From positions 29,554,551 through 29,618,550 of the forward strand of contig JAKTNV010000003.1 in assembly GCA_022747635.1 (NCBI GenBank): a stretch of 64,000 nucleotides of DNA, read 5' to 3'. Below are positions 34,401-40,130 of the stretch, piece after piece. The DNA is from Hetaerina americana. Taxonomy: Eukaryota; Arthropoda; Insecta; Odonata; Calopterygidae. Every line of letters begins with the position of its first letter. Position 1 is the stretch's first letter. Below the pieces are notes generated by a model. That model was not told the origin of the DNA. It made no database searches and worked only from the letters and a program-made list of their open reading frames with translations. A program made the translations under genes and the position numbers.

Positions 34401-35197
34401 ATGAACTGTACCAATACAATAAAATATTAATCTCATTTCGTTATTCAGTTAGATCTTGCTCTAATCATTCTGATTAAATTAGTAGGAATTAATATCCGTC
34501 ATTCTTTGATGAATCCTTGCTTTAGTCGAAGAAGCCTAAGCCTCCGTGTAATGACTCGAGTACTGGCATTAAGGTAAATGACTATTGTTGAAATTCGAGT
34601 ATTGAAGACATTGACTTTAGTTTCCAGTCAACACTGGAAACTTAAGTTAATATTAAGTCAAGTTAGTTAACACCCCTTTCCATTGTGTCCCACCAGCAGC
34701 GTATGATGCAAGACTAGACGGCGCCCATGGTCCCTGGCCCACTAACCCGTTCCGTGCAGGAAGTACGGCTCCAGCTGTCGGAGGTCATTCCTCTGCAGGT
34801 GCAGCATGAACACCCGCGACTCGTTGATGGCCGGCGGCACCCTTGGGAGCGGAACGTCCCGGCAGAGGACGATGCCCAGGTCGGGGACCGCCTTGGAGCA
34901 GCTGCAGAGCGGGTTGAAGTAGCACGGAGGGTACGAGACGGACGTGACGGCGGCCGCCGACGAGGAGGACGAGGAGGAGGAAGAGGAGGACCCCGGAGCG
35001 GAGAGCGGGGCGGTGGCCGAGGAGACCTGTGAGTAGGGAGGTCCTCCGCCGGCGGGGGCCACCGCGGGAAGTGGTGGCTTGTACGCCGAGTACGCAGCTG
35101 GGCTAAGGACCACATCCCTGGCGCCAGACATGGCTGCCCATGTCATGAGCAGCACGGCGACGATTAGGATTGTGTATCCTAGCCGGACCACGAACAT
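10203..35197 (-). CDS. chp: Chaoptin, photoreceptor LRR cell-adhesion protein (nine-exon gene)
   Basis: Joined coding exons are 35197-34747, 34050-33880, 30488-29827, 27699-26026, 24819-24352, 23672-23547, 19882-19769, 13063-12825 and 10458-10203. They total 4161 nt, or 1386 residues plus stop, close to the size expected for insect chaoptin. Reading order: signal peptide (about 1-26), low-complexity Ser/Pro/Ala linker, cysteine cap (CYFNPLCSC...C, about 90-111), a long array of 23-25-residue LRRs, a C-terminal cysteine cap starting at NPWNCDCELG, and a hydrophobic tail (about 1366-1382) after small residues, as in GPI-anchored proteins. Family knowledge: chaoptin is a GPI-linked homophilic adhesion protein of insect photoreceptors, needed for packing of rhabdomere microvilli. 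Every exon junction keeps frame. No promoter was identified. The identity is near certain; individual splice sites are inferred from consensus and LRR spacing. Confidence 0.96.
11280..11588 (-). mobile_element. tRNA-derived SINE inserted in the LINE
   Basis: On the minus strand the head has a perfect RNA polymerase III B box (GGTTCAAATCC, complement of 11524-11534). A plausible A box with TGGTGCGGGGGC lies upstream. The body includes GGATGGGACGTTAAGCCG, and the tail is a CTA repeat (CTACTACTACTA). It is flanked by a 10-bp target-site duplication, gcgcaatcct (11270-11279) and gcgcaagcct (11589-11598), one mismatch apart. The uninterrupted LINE has gcgcaattct at this point. Confidence 0.85.
11618..12545 (+). 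mobile_element. mariner element with an internal deletion
   Basis: 928 bp with 28-bp terminal inverted repeats (CAGGGTTGCACCCAAAAGTG...; one mismatch between ends) and TA on both sides (11616-11617, 12546-12547). It sits inside the LINE fragment. Confidence 0.95.
11813..12474 (+). pseudogene. mariner transposase, frameshifted and internally deleted
   Basis: Starts MNLNLEQRYSVKFCVTLGKT, shifts frame near 11890, then reads MIKQAYGDTALSRSTVFEWH with a second helix-turn-helix (TSEEIADQLGLSASNVQRII). At about 12145-12160 the text jumps from SQDLAI straight to NCWVLHHDNAPCH. The segment with the first catalytic Asp (the GDE-W region) is missing, roughly a hundred codons by family length. The second and third catalytic aspartates remain (HDN and PPDFF, 34 residues apart, the mariner D34D spacing), as does the C-terminus RYTKCVAAQGAYFENY. 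No active enzyme can be made. Confidence 0.9.
12825..13063 (-). CDS. chp: chaoptin coding exon 8: last LRR and start of C-terminal cap
   Basis: Residues 1223-1302 (phase 0 to 2), reading GIRGPVLHLSVHNTSIDKLP, FRNMGRVRNISLDVRNN and MSGNPWNCDCELG. The CxC marks the start of the LRR C-terminal cysteine cap. Acceptor cttctctttcag; donor GG|GTAAGT. Confidence 0.93.
14271..14477 (-). mobile_element. SINE family A copy
   Basis: Begins aatcaacccgaaggtcggtt, then ttcacccagtactaagcccg, gtgaaattcacacatcaggg, and ends near agtagtccaacgctcctgga. Close to the copy at 53905-54120. A short self-complementary segment (tagtcca...tggacta) lies at its end. Confidence 0.85.
15125..15385 (-). mobile_element. Possible diverged SINE A copy
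   Basis: The words ggtaagtgagagtagagcct and catgtgaaattcaactcatt parallel the first part of the SINE A copies. The remainder cannot be aligned by eye. Confidence 0.3.
16497..19215 (-). mobile_element. Near-full-length decayed RTE LINE
   Basis: Collinear with the LINE at 20281-23383. It has the 3' end near 16500, then the C-terminal WSFKRSDRRTLEAFEVWAWR at about 16910-16850 and an RT segment at 17466-17206. Its endonuclease leader (ctgccgagcatgacacacga) is near 18920. It continues to about 19215 through a GC-rich stretch that the open copy lacks, apparently the element's 5' leader. Many stops and deletions (about 2.7 kb in all) make it dead. Same orientation as chaoptin. Confidence 0.85.
19769..19882 (-). 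CDS. chp: chaoptin coding exon 7 (short)
   Basis: Thirty-eight codons (residues 1185-1222), phase 0 to 0, reading VHDGDSLGREMQGPMPTKLE then NITLTGNALKTLSPEILE. The acceptor is a long T tract ending cag. The donor is GAA|GCAAGT, a GC rather than GT donor. It is the only site near here that keeps phase 0 for joining to exon 8 (GIRGPVLHL). The alternative GT four bases later (GCAA|GTGTTA) would shift frame. Confidence 0.85.
19978..20082 (-). mobile_element. SINE family A, partial copy
   Basis: The words gtgtgaaattcacacatcag, ccggttatagtttctcagga and aaaaatcacatagcttgggt occur in the same order as in the copies at 14271 and 53905. The head of the element is missing. Confidence 0.75.
20215..20249. 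repeat. Inverted-repeat arm flanking the LINE (left)
   Basis: Reads gcgtaaaacttcttccctga and onward; 34 of 35 positions pair with 23470-23504. It is inverted, so it is not a target-site duplication of the LINE. Confidence 0.9.
20250..20280. repeat. TA/T-rich run at LINE 3' end
   Basis: TA dinucleotides followed by a T run. On the minus strand this reads as the LINE 3' A tail passing into TA repeats. Confidence 0.8.
20281..23383 (-). mobile_element. RTE-type non-LTR retrotransposon with open EN-RT frame
   Basis: The complete coding body of a single-ORF LINE, with the 3' terminus (gtagattacttaaaaa on the minus strand) abutting A/TA-rich sequence. The 5' end is cut shortly upstream of the ORF: the GC-rich leader seen in the older copy near 19020-19215 is absent. 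The RTE assignment is from the layout (APE endonuclease, RT, and a C-terminal WSLKQEDRRRLEAFEMWVW block like BovB/RTE proteins). Confidence 0.9.
20378..23350 (-). CDS. LINE endonuclease-reverse transcriptase polyprotein
   Basis: Start chosen at MDNRDILSPGN (23350), because the open frame upstream is only microsatellite. About 990 residues with no stop. An apurinic-type endonuclease lies at the N-terminus: TWNVRTM, GLSEVRW (catalytic Glu), MGDWNA, LDYILV, and SDHNLV (catalytic His). Reverse transcriptase follows, with FRKGRGTRDAI, CFVDFEKAFDRVNW, VRQGCPLSPLLFN and the active-site FADD. The thumb and C-terminal tail end GGRKYSEMKRDLI. It nicks target DNA and primes cDNA from LINE RNA. All key motifs are present, so the protein may be functional even though the copy is 5'-truncated. 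It is transcribed in the same sense as chaoptin. Confidence 0.9.
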   Translation of the reverse strand: MDNRDILSPGNHGARPNRPCVVPGSGGGKASAVVIPRNPCKGKPAAAGQKTQEKKTKLVRIGTWNVRTMMRTGKLENVKREMERGNIDILGLSEVRWKDSGDYWSDKYRIIYSGGDESQRGVAIVLNEEVGRSVVNIEQVTDRILLVEIKAEPTNLVIIQVYMPPSNHKEEEVDRIYDQLEDMIACVPAGKYLIVMGDWNATVGEGRDGDEVGDYGLGTRNDRGEKAVEFCRRQGLVITNTWFRHHKRRRYTWKMPGDSGRYQLDYILVRHRFRNSVINSHSFPGADADSDHNLVVMKCSVRFKKIRQGRRVRKWNVEALNGLKRKEYKQAVEKIMEDGKELSTIEEKWECIKKGLSKAAKDTIGTVNAKRTRKPWITDEMITKMDERRKWKNINTELGKMKYKELNNKLRRATNKAKEAWWKTQCEDMESLQRKGEIGALYSIVKSLSGSKKGRSTIAVRDKAGKVIVDAGKIQERWKEYVEELYSKELRPTKLDIEKEHDVEEDSLGPGILDNEIERALREMKLNKAVGVDNIPVELLKCLGKCGRKRLYGLIRSIYEEGIWPEDFVRSVLVPIPKKVKATSCEDYRTISLISHAAKVVLRIINKRIESRANDYLGDDQFGFRKGRGTRDAIAVMRLLIERNIEHNQEVFACFVDFEKAFDRVNWEKLMSILQKIGIDWRERRLIRNLYMSQTAQVRVGNGESGWAVLGRGVRQGCPLSPLLFNLYSEEMIKEAWEELEVGMKVGGEFVKSVRFADDQALVCQSAKGLQALLSELEIQCDRYGMRININKTKVMRFSRKKKAKLNIKIGGQKLEQVEQFTYLGSVLDQHGQSSRDVRRRIALGKEAFTRRRELMTGTLSKDVKKRLVKTLIWSVAMYGAETWSLKQEDRRRLEAFEMWVWRRMEKVKWTEKKTNEEVLGMVGEERGLLGAILWRQEKWMKRVLTGSGMLKTVIEGRMLGKRGKGRNRIGLLDGMKGGRKYSEMKRDLI
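23384..23469. repeat. TA-rich microsatellite at LINE 5' end
   Basis: Runs of (TA)n with scattered c/g. The LINE frame reads through it as IYIYMYIY, which is not part of the real protein. Confidence 0.9.
23470..23504. repeat. Inverted-repeat arm flanking the LINE (right)
   Basis: Reads aatatcatttatccgtcagg and onward. It is the reverse complement of 20215-20249 with one mismatch in 35 positions. The inner side is followed by a TA microsatellite. It lies 43 bases from exon 6. Confidence 0.9.
23547..23672 (-). CDS. chp: chaoptin coding exon 6 (short)
   Basis: Forty-two codons (residues 1143-1184), phase 0 to 0, reading TGCLGKMRNLHTIRISPYRE and on to NISRLLRQ...LHVE. Bounded by acceptor ttttttag and donor GAG|GTAAGT. 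It is too short to stand out as an open frame. It was found by following the reading frame between exons 5 and 8, and its sequence continues the LRR pattern. Confidence 0.9.
23673..24351 (-). other. chaoptin intron 5
   Basis: 679 bases, GT-AG, phase 0, AT-rich, no element recognised. Confidence 0.85.
24352..24819 (-). CDS. chp: chaoptin coding exon 5: LRRs
   Basis: Residues 987-1142 (156 codons, phase 0 to 0). It contains SLTWLDISHNRLSRLEDSAF, LRYLDLSRNAITIMP, LRRLDVGGNRLRTLP and LRSLLVMDNPIPAV, and ends LNSFE before donor GTACAT. An open frame continues past the donor, but those residues do not fit the repeat. Confidence 0.93.
24820..26025 (-). other. chaoptin intron 4
   Basis: 1206 bases, GT-AG, phase 0, AT-rich, with no recognisable element. 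The reading frame of exon 5 runs upstream into the intron, but the acceptor cgctcttccgcag fits LRR spacing (ARLK|SLTWLDISHN). Confidence 0.8.
26026..27699 (-). CDS. chp: chaoptin coding exon 4: main LRR block
   Basis: Residues 429-986 (558 codons, phase 0 at both ends), starting GNALRDVRMRELSFRDCGI and ending GPDSVARLK before donor GTAAGC. It holds over twenty LRRs with regular LxxLxxLxLxxN spacing, for example LRRLDLSENSISTIENEAF and LQWLDLGYNDMRQLEYDAF. Potential N-glycosylation sites occur (NASHN, NTSVV, NISH). Acceptor: ctctttaaag. Confidence 0.95.
27700..29826 (-). other. chaoptin intron 3
   Basis: 2127 bases, GT-AG, phase 0. AT-rich with no recognisable element. A pyrimidine-rich stretch at about 29160-29260 carries a spurious open frame. 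Confidence 0.85.
29827..30488 (-). CDS. chp: chaoptin coding exon 3: LRRs with a Ser/Ala/Pro-rich insertion
   Basis: Residues 208-428. LRRs (SLQTLVLADNDLSYLSPSAF, LHTLDLRRNSLMGLDPQTF, LKLLDLSRNRISHLGS) are followed by about 55 low-complexity residues (about 326-380; Ser/Ala/Pro). The repeats then resume with SLDSLHLEYNQIGTLPQDAF. The exon ends in phase 0 at DEIQ before donor GTGAGA. The insertion falls between two repeats and keeps frame. The exon is very GC-rich. Confidence 0.94.
30489..33879 (-). other. chaoptin intron 2
   Basis: 3391 bases, donor GTGAAG, acceptor ccaaaattag. It contains a plus-oriented RTE LINE fragment (32130-33000). The stretch 31000-31660 is less AT-rich and has a 127-codon minus frame (31642-31259) with no recognisable domain, which I do not call as a gene. 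Confidence 0.85.
32130..33000 (+). mobile_element. RTE-type LINE 3' fragment, opposite to chaoptin
   Basis: Plus-strand text follows the complement of 21150-20285 step by step. It runs from the region just before FADD (aggaattcataaaatcagtt), through the thumb and the FEMW-type segment at about 32620-32680, to a 3' end near 32990 (ggtagactac). Many substitutions and stops show that it is dead. It is inserted antisense to the host gene, unlike the copies in introns 6-8. Confidence 0.85.
33880..34050 (-). CDS. chp: chaoptin coding exon 2: LRRs
   Basis: Fifty-seven codons' worth, phase 1 to phase 1. It reads GLYRLEVSENPMADLPDDAF and continues through SLWELALRYDRL to LRLLDLTG, which are two LRRs. 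Junction glycines at both ends are rebuilt as G|GT and G|GA. Confidence 0.93.
34051..34746 (-). other. chaoptin intron 1
   Basis: 696 bases, GT-AG, phase 1. The acceptor tract is ttttttccatcag. No transposon recognised. Confidence 0.85.
34747..35197 (-). CDS. chp: chaoptin coding exon 1: signal peptide and N-terminal cap
   Basis: Encodes residues 1-150 plus one base. The start MFVVRLGYTILIVAVLLMTW is a clear signal peptide. A Pro/Ala/Ser-rich linker with a run of 11 serines follows, then the LRR N-terminal cysteine cap and the first repeat (VFMLHLQRNDLRQLEPYFL). The donor is GTTAGT (phase 1). The ATG directly follows a pyrimidine-rich tract ending in CAG, so a non-coding first exon upstream is likely. 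Confidence 0.93.
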
Positions 35198-37852
35198 CTG
35201 AAGGTAAAAGGGTTGTGTCAGCAGGATATTAAGAATAGACGTGGAGGATAATGCTCAAAAATCCCGAAAGATGGCTGAATAGCTTGAAACTAGGTCACCA
35301 AAATCAAATTTAATACCCTTTAAAAACGATATTCGAGAATCGTTTCGCAGGGTCGATAAATTAATTTAAGAAGGATAGAATGGACTACGCTCTCAAAAGT
35401 CTACCTCTTACCCTGAAAGCCTCCACCAGGGCGTGTGGTAGTGGTAGTATACCAATTGACTGGAGGAGGGAGTTCAGTAAAGAGGAATTTCATTACCCAT
35501 TTGAGAGCCGGAATGACTGCCATTACACTTGCAATGTTTTACAGATTGCGCCTGATTTTTGCAAATTAATAAATTCGACCGCATTTATGCCGAGTATGCT
35601 ATTTTTTTATTTTGATAAAATTTGGCTTGATTAACAAATATTTGAAGAGATAGGTGACCATTCCGCCCTTACGCTTTTGTAATTCAGAAGAAAACAAAAA
35701 AAATTGATCCTCCCCAACCAGCAGTGGACACTGGTACCGATGCGTGATTCTAAGCGGTCACATCTGGGGCTACGAATGGAAAAGGTGACCTGAATCTCGC
35801 TCTCTGCCGCGGCAGAACGGGGATTTTTGTTCAGCCGATGCTTCACGCGTAATCCTGTGAGAGAGTTTTTCATTCCATGTCGCGTTATCTTGCGCCACGT
35901 TTGTGAATTCAGTTACTACATTATAAGTAATGTGACTCCACGGCTAAGGTGTTACTTGTCAGTTAATTACCGTATCAGACCGCATGGAAGGTTTTGTTCG
36001 GAGATCACGAGCACCGGAACGCGTTATGACGATGCAAGTACAAGAAGGGAGGGGATAAGGATTTTAGATGAGAACTTCACGTCACGGTATTAAATAAGGA
36101 AAGCTGCTCTTACAAATTAGTGATGACGATTAGAAATAGAATTCCCTTCATCACCCGGATTTATTTTATAATTTAGTGCAACACATCGGAATCTCTCATT
36201 TAATGCCATAAAAGGTAAAATGCACATATTTTCTTTTTTTATGAGTCGTTCTTCATTATGTGAAATCCTTTTTCTCTGGCGCTGCATGGCTATCTGTTTC
36301 CCTTCAAATTTATTTGTTTGACGGCTTTTTTACCTTGAGATTCTTATTTTACGCAAAAAATACATGCGGATCTTCATGTGTAAATAAACATTAAAAATCT
36401 CTAGAGTACTCGGCTCAAATTTATGGTACTTCATGAATTTTAAAGAATAAAAACGTTGTAATATCCACTGAATTTCAATTGAAATTCAGTGGAACTTACA
36501 GTTTTTTTTATGACAAAAAGTCTGTCGCTAAGCTATGGAATTTGGGTTAGTCGGCTTTCAAGCAGTTTTTCCTCGTTTCGGGAATATTCGTCTGCAAACT
36601 GTGCTACCGAATGGGGCAACCACGCTTCTCCTTCCCCATGAGTTTTCCCGCTTCCCGGTTACTCCCCCTTCCCCCATTCCTTCATCCTCCCACTTTACCC
36701 CTTCCTCTCACGAAATATCCTTCCCTTTCTTCTTCTCCCTCCTTCCCTGAATCACATTCCCTCGGCCAACCGTCCCCCCTCCACTCTCCCTCGTTAACAA
36801 GATCAAAGAAGCCCTCCAAACGATTCATAGCGATAGATCGATTATTCAGAGGTATTCCGATTCGCGCATTGCTCTAAACATGTTGCCAAAGTTAGGAATT
36901 CTCCAATAAGTATCTAACTTGACTTTCAATTATGATATCAGTTTTTATCTGATACCCAATTTACTCATTTACAGTGAGAGTTCTCCTACTCTTTAAGATG
37001 CCATATAAAAAAGTACGTTAAAGTCCATGAGGGTTCCAAACTAAAAACAGACAGCGTTGATAGTATGATAAATACGATGAATGATGATGACGTACGGTAA
37101 ATAGGATGAAAATAATACAATAAAAAAGAAAAACCAAATAAAAGTGTTTTAGAATCGTTTAAAAATTCTTATTGTTGAATGATACTGAATTATTGATTAT
37201 TTTTTCTCAATTAATTTATTCTTTCGTGTTAGGTTGTCGCACAGACTTTTAAAAGTTCTTGGAATTCCTCCGTGGAAAAACTGAAGAAATTATTGTTCTG
37301 GGTATTGCCTTAAAGTGGTGCAGTTTAAAGAGGAAGTCAATGTGATCCATTCTGGGAATGAACGATAATTAAAGAAATTTCAACTTGGTTAAGAGTTACC
37401 CCATTCAATGAATTTTACGAATAAAATGAAATTAACGGTCATTATGAACTTAAACATAATCTCACTGTGACTTAATTTCAGAAAGTTAACCTTTTGCAAA
37501 TTTTGTCGAGTGTCTATTTCGTAGATATTTTACCGAAGTTTTTTCTGTCTGCCCAATATTTGAGGTATTATCACGAAATAAGAACTCAAACCATAAAGCT
37601 CTAGTACTAAATGCTTACTGGGTGAACGAAAAGAGCCCTATTTTTTGGAAAATAGGATTCTTTTAGGACATAAAATGCGGGAGAGACGCGGAGGTTCCGC
37701 GGTTCCGCGGACCTCGAGGTTCCGCGAAGTACGTAGTTGAATATCGAAGATATCCTTGAGTGCTATCCACCCGCAAGCTAATTCCTTCACGAGTTTCAAA
37801 GTGCACGTAAAAATCCTGGCTTTAATGTTTTCTCTTCCCAACATCTTCACAT
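35198..37852. other. Region upstream of chaoptin
   Basis: Would contain any non-coding first exon and the promoter, but I cannot point to either. It holds a pyrimidine-rich stretch (about 36640-36790) and a perfect 30-bp palindrome (36464-36493). Open frames here have no resemblance to known proteins. Confidence 0.5.
36464..36493. repeat. Perfect 30-bp palindrome
   Basis: tccactgaatttcaa followed directly by its reverse complement, with no spacer. Confidence 0.95.
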
Positions 37853-37854
37853 AC

Positions 37855-38400
37855 AGGGTGCGGCAACATAACTTCCTCTTTTCAAACCCAAAATGCTTTC
37901 AAAAATGCTGACTCCAAATGCTGAACGCAGACATGAAATGAAGGATATTTCCCACAATTAAACTTAAAACTTTGATCAAAGGCATAAGTAATCTGTCTTT
38001 AAAAGTGAAAATACCGTTTCTACGTACGCCAAGGATTACAACAAAAATCTTTTCCTAATACATCTATGGGCACTCCATCACCTATTTCCTAGCCTGGTTC
38101 CACAATCAACTTCAACGCATTAATATTTTTTACACTAAATGGATACAAATGAACGTTACTCAATGGATCTAGTTGTGGTGCATAATTCGCTTAGACAATA
38201 CAACGTTACATCTAGCAGGAAGGACTCAACTCTTTTCTTTTAGAACCAAAATTTTTCTTGGTGAAGTTTTGTCATTTTGACGGTACGAAATATTAAATGG
38301 CGACCGGTGTCCCATCGGCGAAACAATTGGCATTACAAAGAATTTTGCGGAATATTAGTAATTTTCCTTTTCAATTCCCATTTAAAAAGTGGAGATAAAC
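37855..38400. mobile_element. Possible DNA-transposon end
   Basis: Starts cagggtgcggcaacataact after TA, the style of mariner-type termini (compare the ends at 11618 and 52994). No matching inverted terminus or transposase frame was found, so the extent is a guess. Confidence 0.3.
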
Positions 38401-38598
38401 TCTTGGTGTTTGAGTTCATGTAAGCCTCTGATTCCTCAAATAATATCTTTATTTTTCTTATTGTGAAAATGAAGGCTAAAAAATACATTCGAGATAATAC
38501 TGTATGTAAACATTAAAATGAATTTAATGGTCTCATTCTCAAATTCACGAACGTTGAAGATCAATGAATTAGCAAGTTTATATATTATCGTGATAAAT

Positions 38599-38795
38599 TA
38601 ATTTTGGTATTACCGGTTTTGACGCATAGGCGACATCATCAGGAAAACATTTTTATAACATGACGGGGAAATTATATACCATGCCCGATGGTATAGTATA
38701 CCATCGGAAATAGTAGAAAATGTCCCGGCCATGATATTAAGAGTTGAGCCTGATGATGTCGCCTATGCCTCGAAACTGGTTATACGGAAATAATT
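38599..38795. mobile_element. MITE-like palindromic element
   Basis: Left arm 38599-38643 (aattttggtattaccggttt, then cgcataggcgacatcatcag) and right arm 38749-38795 are imperfect inverted repeats of about 45 bp. A perfect small hairpin lies near the centre (38685-38707, ccgatggtata / tataccatcgg). There is no coding capacity. Confidence 0.7.
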
Positions 38796-39556
38796 TTTTT
38801 GTGAGAATATACGTACAAAGTTTACTCATTCAGTTACATCTTAAAATGTCGTACGTAGCCATATCCTAAAAGCACTGGACCTTCTGAGATTAAATTGGAG
38901 TAGCAGTGGATCGTATCACAGAAAATCTTGATTGCTCCAGTGTTTTTTAATTAGACCAAAAGTACCGTAAATGACATATTATTACGTATTTGGTATTAAT
39001 ATCTACCCAATTTATCTCTTTACGTTATTACCTCCATTTCAGTCACGATAAAATCAAGGTTTTATGCATAGATATTCTCAAAATATTTCGTCGGTGATAT
39101 GAACTGCTCCCGCCCTAGCGCTAAGGTTATTGGGACTGCCAAATGACGGAATTAACTTTAAATGTCTAAAAGCCAGTGTTGGGACTGATTGGCGCAAAAC
39201 CACGCCCCCAAATCACGTAATTAAATAAAAAAACACGTATAGAGTCCCATGAGTTCATTGTTGTGATACTTACGATTATTGGTTGAGCAGAATGGCTCTC
39301 TAAGTGCTGCAAAATGGTGAATTAATGACGAGAGGTGCAACATTTAAGGTTTTAAAATGTATACGGTCTTTTTTATTGATTATCAGTTAGATACAGGAAT
39401 CTAACAAAATATTATATGTATGCCTTTAAAGTTCTTTTTCCACAGTTACTCACGTCCCAAAGTTGAGTTTATTTATGATAATGAAATCCGGCATTCCTCT
39501 GGATTAGAGTTTTGCCGATGATGATTAACGGGAATAGAAGGACAGTACTCCTTATA

Positions 39557-40130
39557 CGAGGGTAAGGTGAAAAGTTCTCGGTTTGGCAATGAAAGACAGC
39601 GATTTTCCGTTAATTATTATTTTAATTTTATACATAATGTCTCTCGACTTCAACACACTTGGTCCAGCGTTTCCCCAGCACCAGTATTCCTTCCCGGTAG
39701 TGGGATTCTGGAAGGCTGTGAAAATATCCATCTACGGCCCTCTCAAATTCTTCATTGGACGCGAAGCGCTTCCCAGAAACAAATTTCTTTAAGTTTGGAA
39801 ACATATGGAAGTCTATGCCGAATCAGGATAAACGGGGGGATGGCTGAACAAATCGTGCCCCGATTCCCGTAATTTTCCCATCCCACCTTTGTGAGCTGGT
39901 GACAGTAGGTTGTCCCGGGGAAAACTGATTTTTTTCTTCTTCAAGCCTCTTCTCGCGAATTTTGGTATCCAGGCGGCCGAGAAGGTTGGAGTTAAATTCG
40001 CCAGAAATTGTTCTGCCTTTTTCAAGGTAATCAATTAATACTTGAGAGCGCAAGTTGAAACTTGTCGTAAGAACTAATGACATGTGCACCCAGGCAAAAA
40101 TCATGTATTTTCGCTGATTGGAATGCATTC
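39557..40130 (-). mobile_element. Decayed mariner (C-terminal half)
   Basis: Terminus cgagggtaaggtgaaaagtt lies after TA at 39555-39556. Minus-strand pieces read GEFNSNLLGRLDTKIREKR (about 39990), a catalytic-region remnant, then KKFVSGKRFASNEEFERAVD and SHYREGILVLGKRWTKCVEV up to the end near 39600. Frameshifts and stops are present. The N-terminal half and second inverted repeat were not found. Confidence 0.8.
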
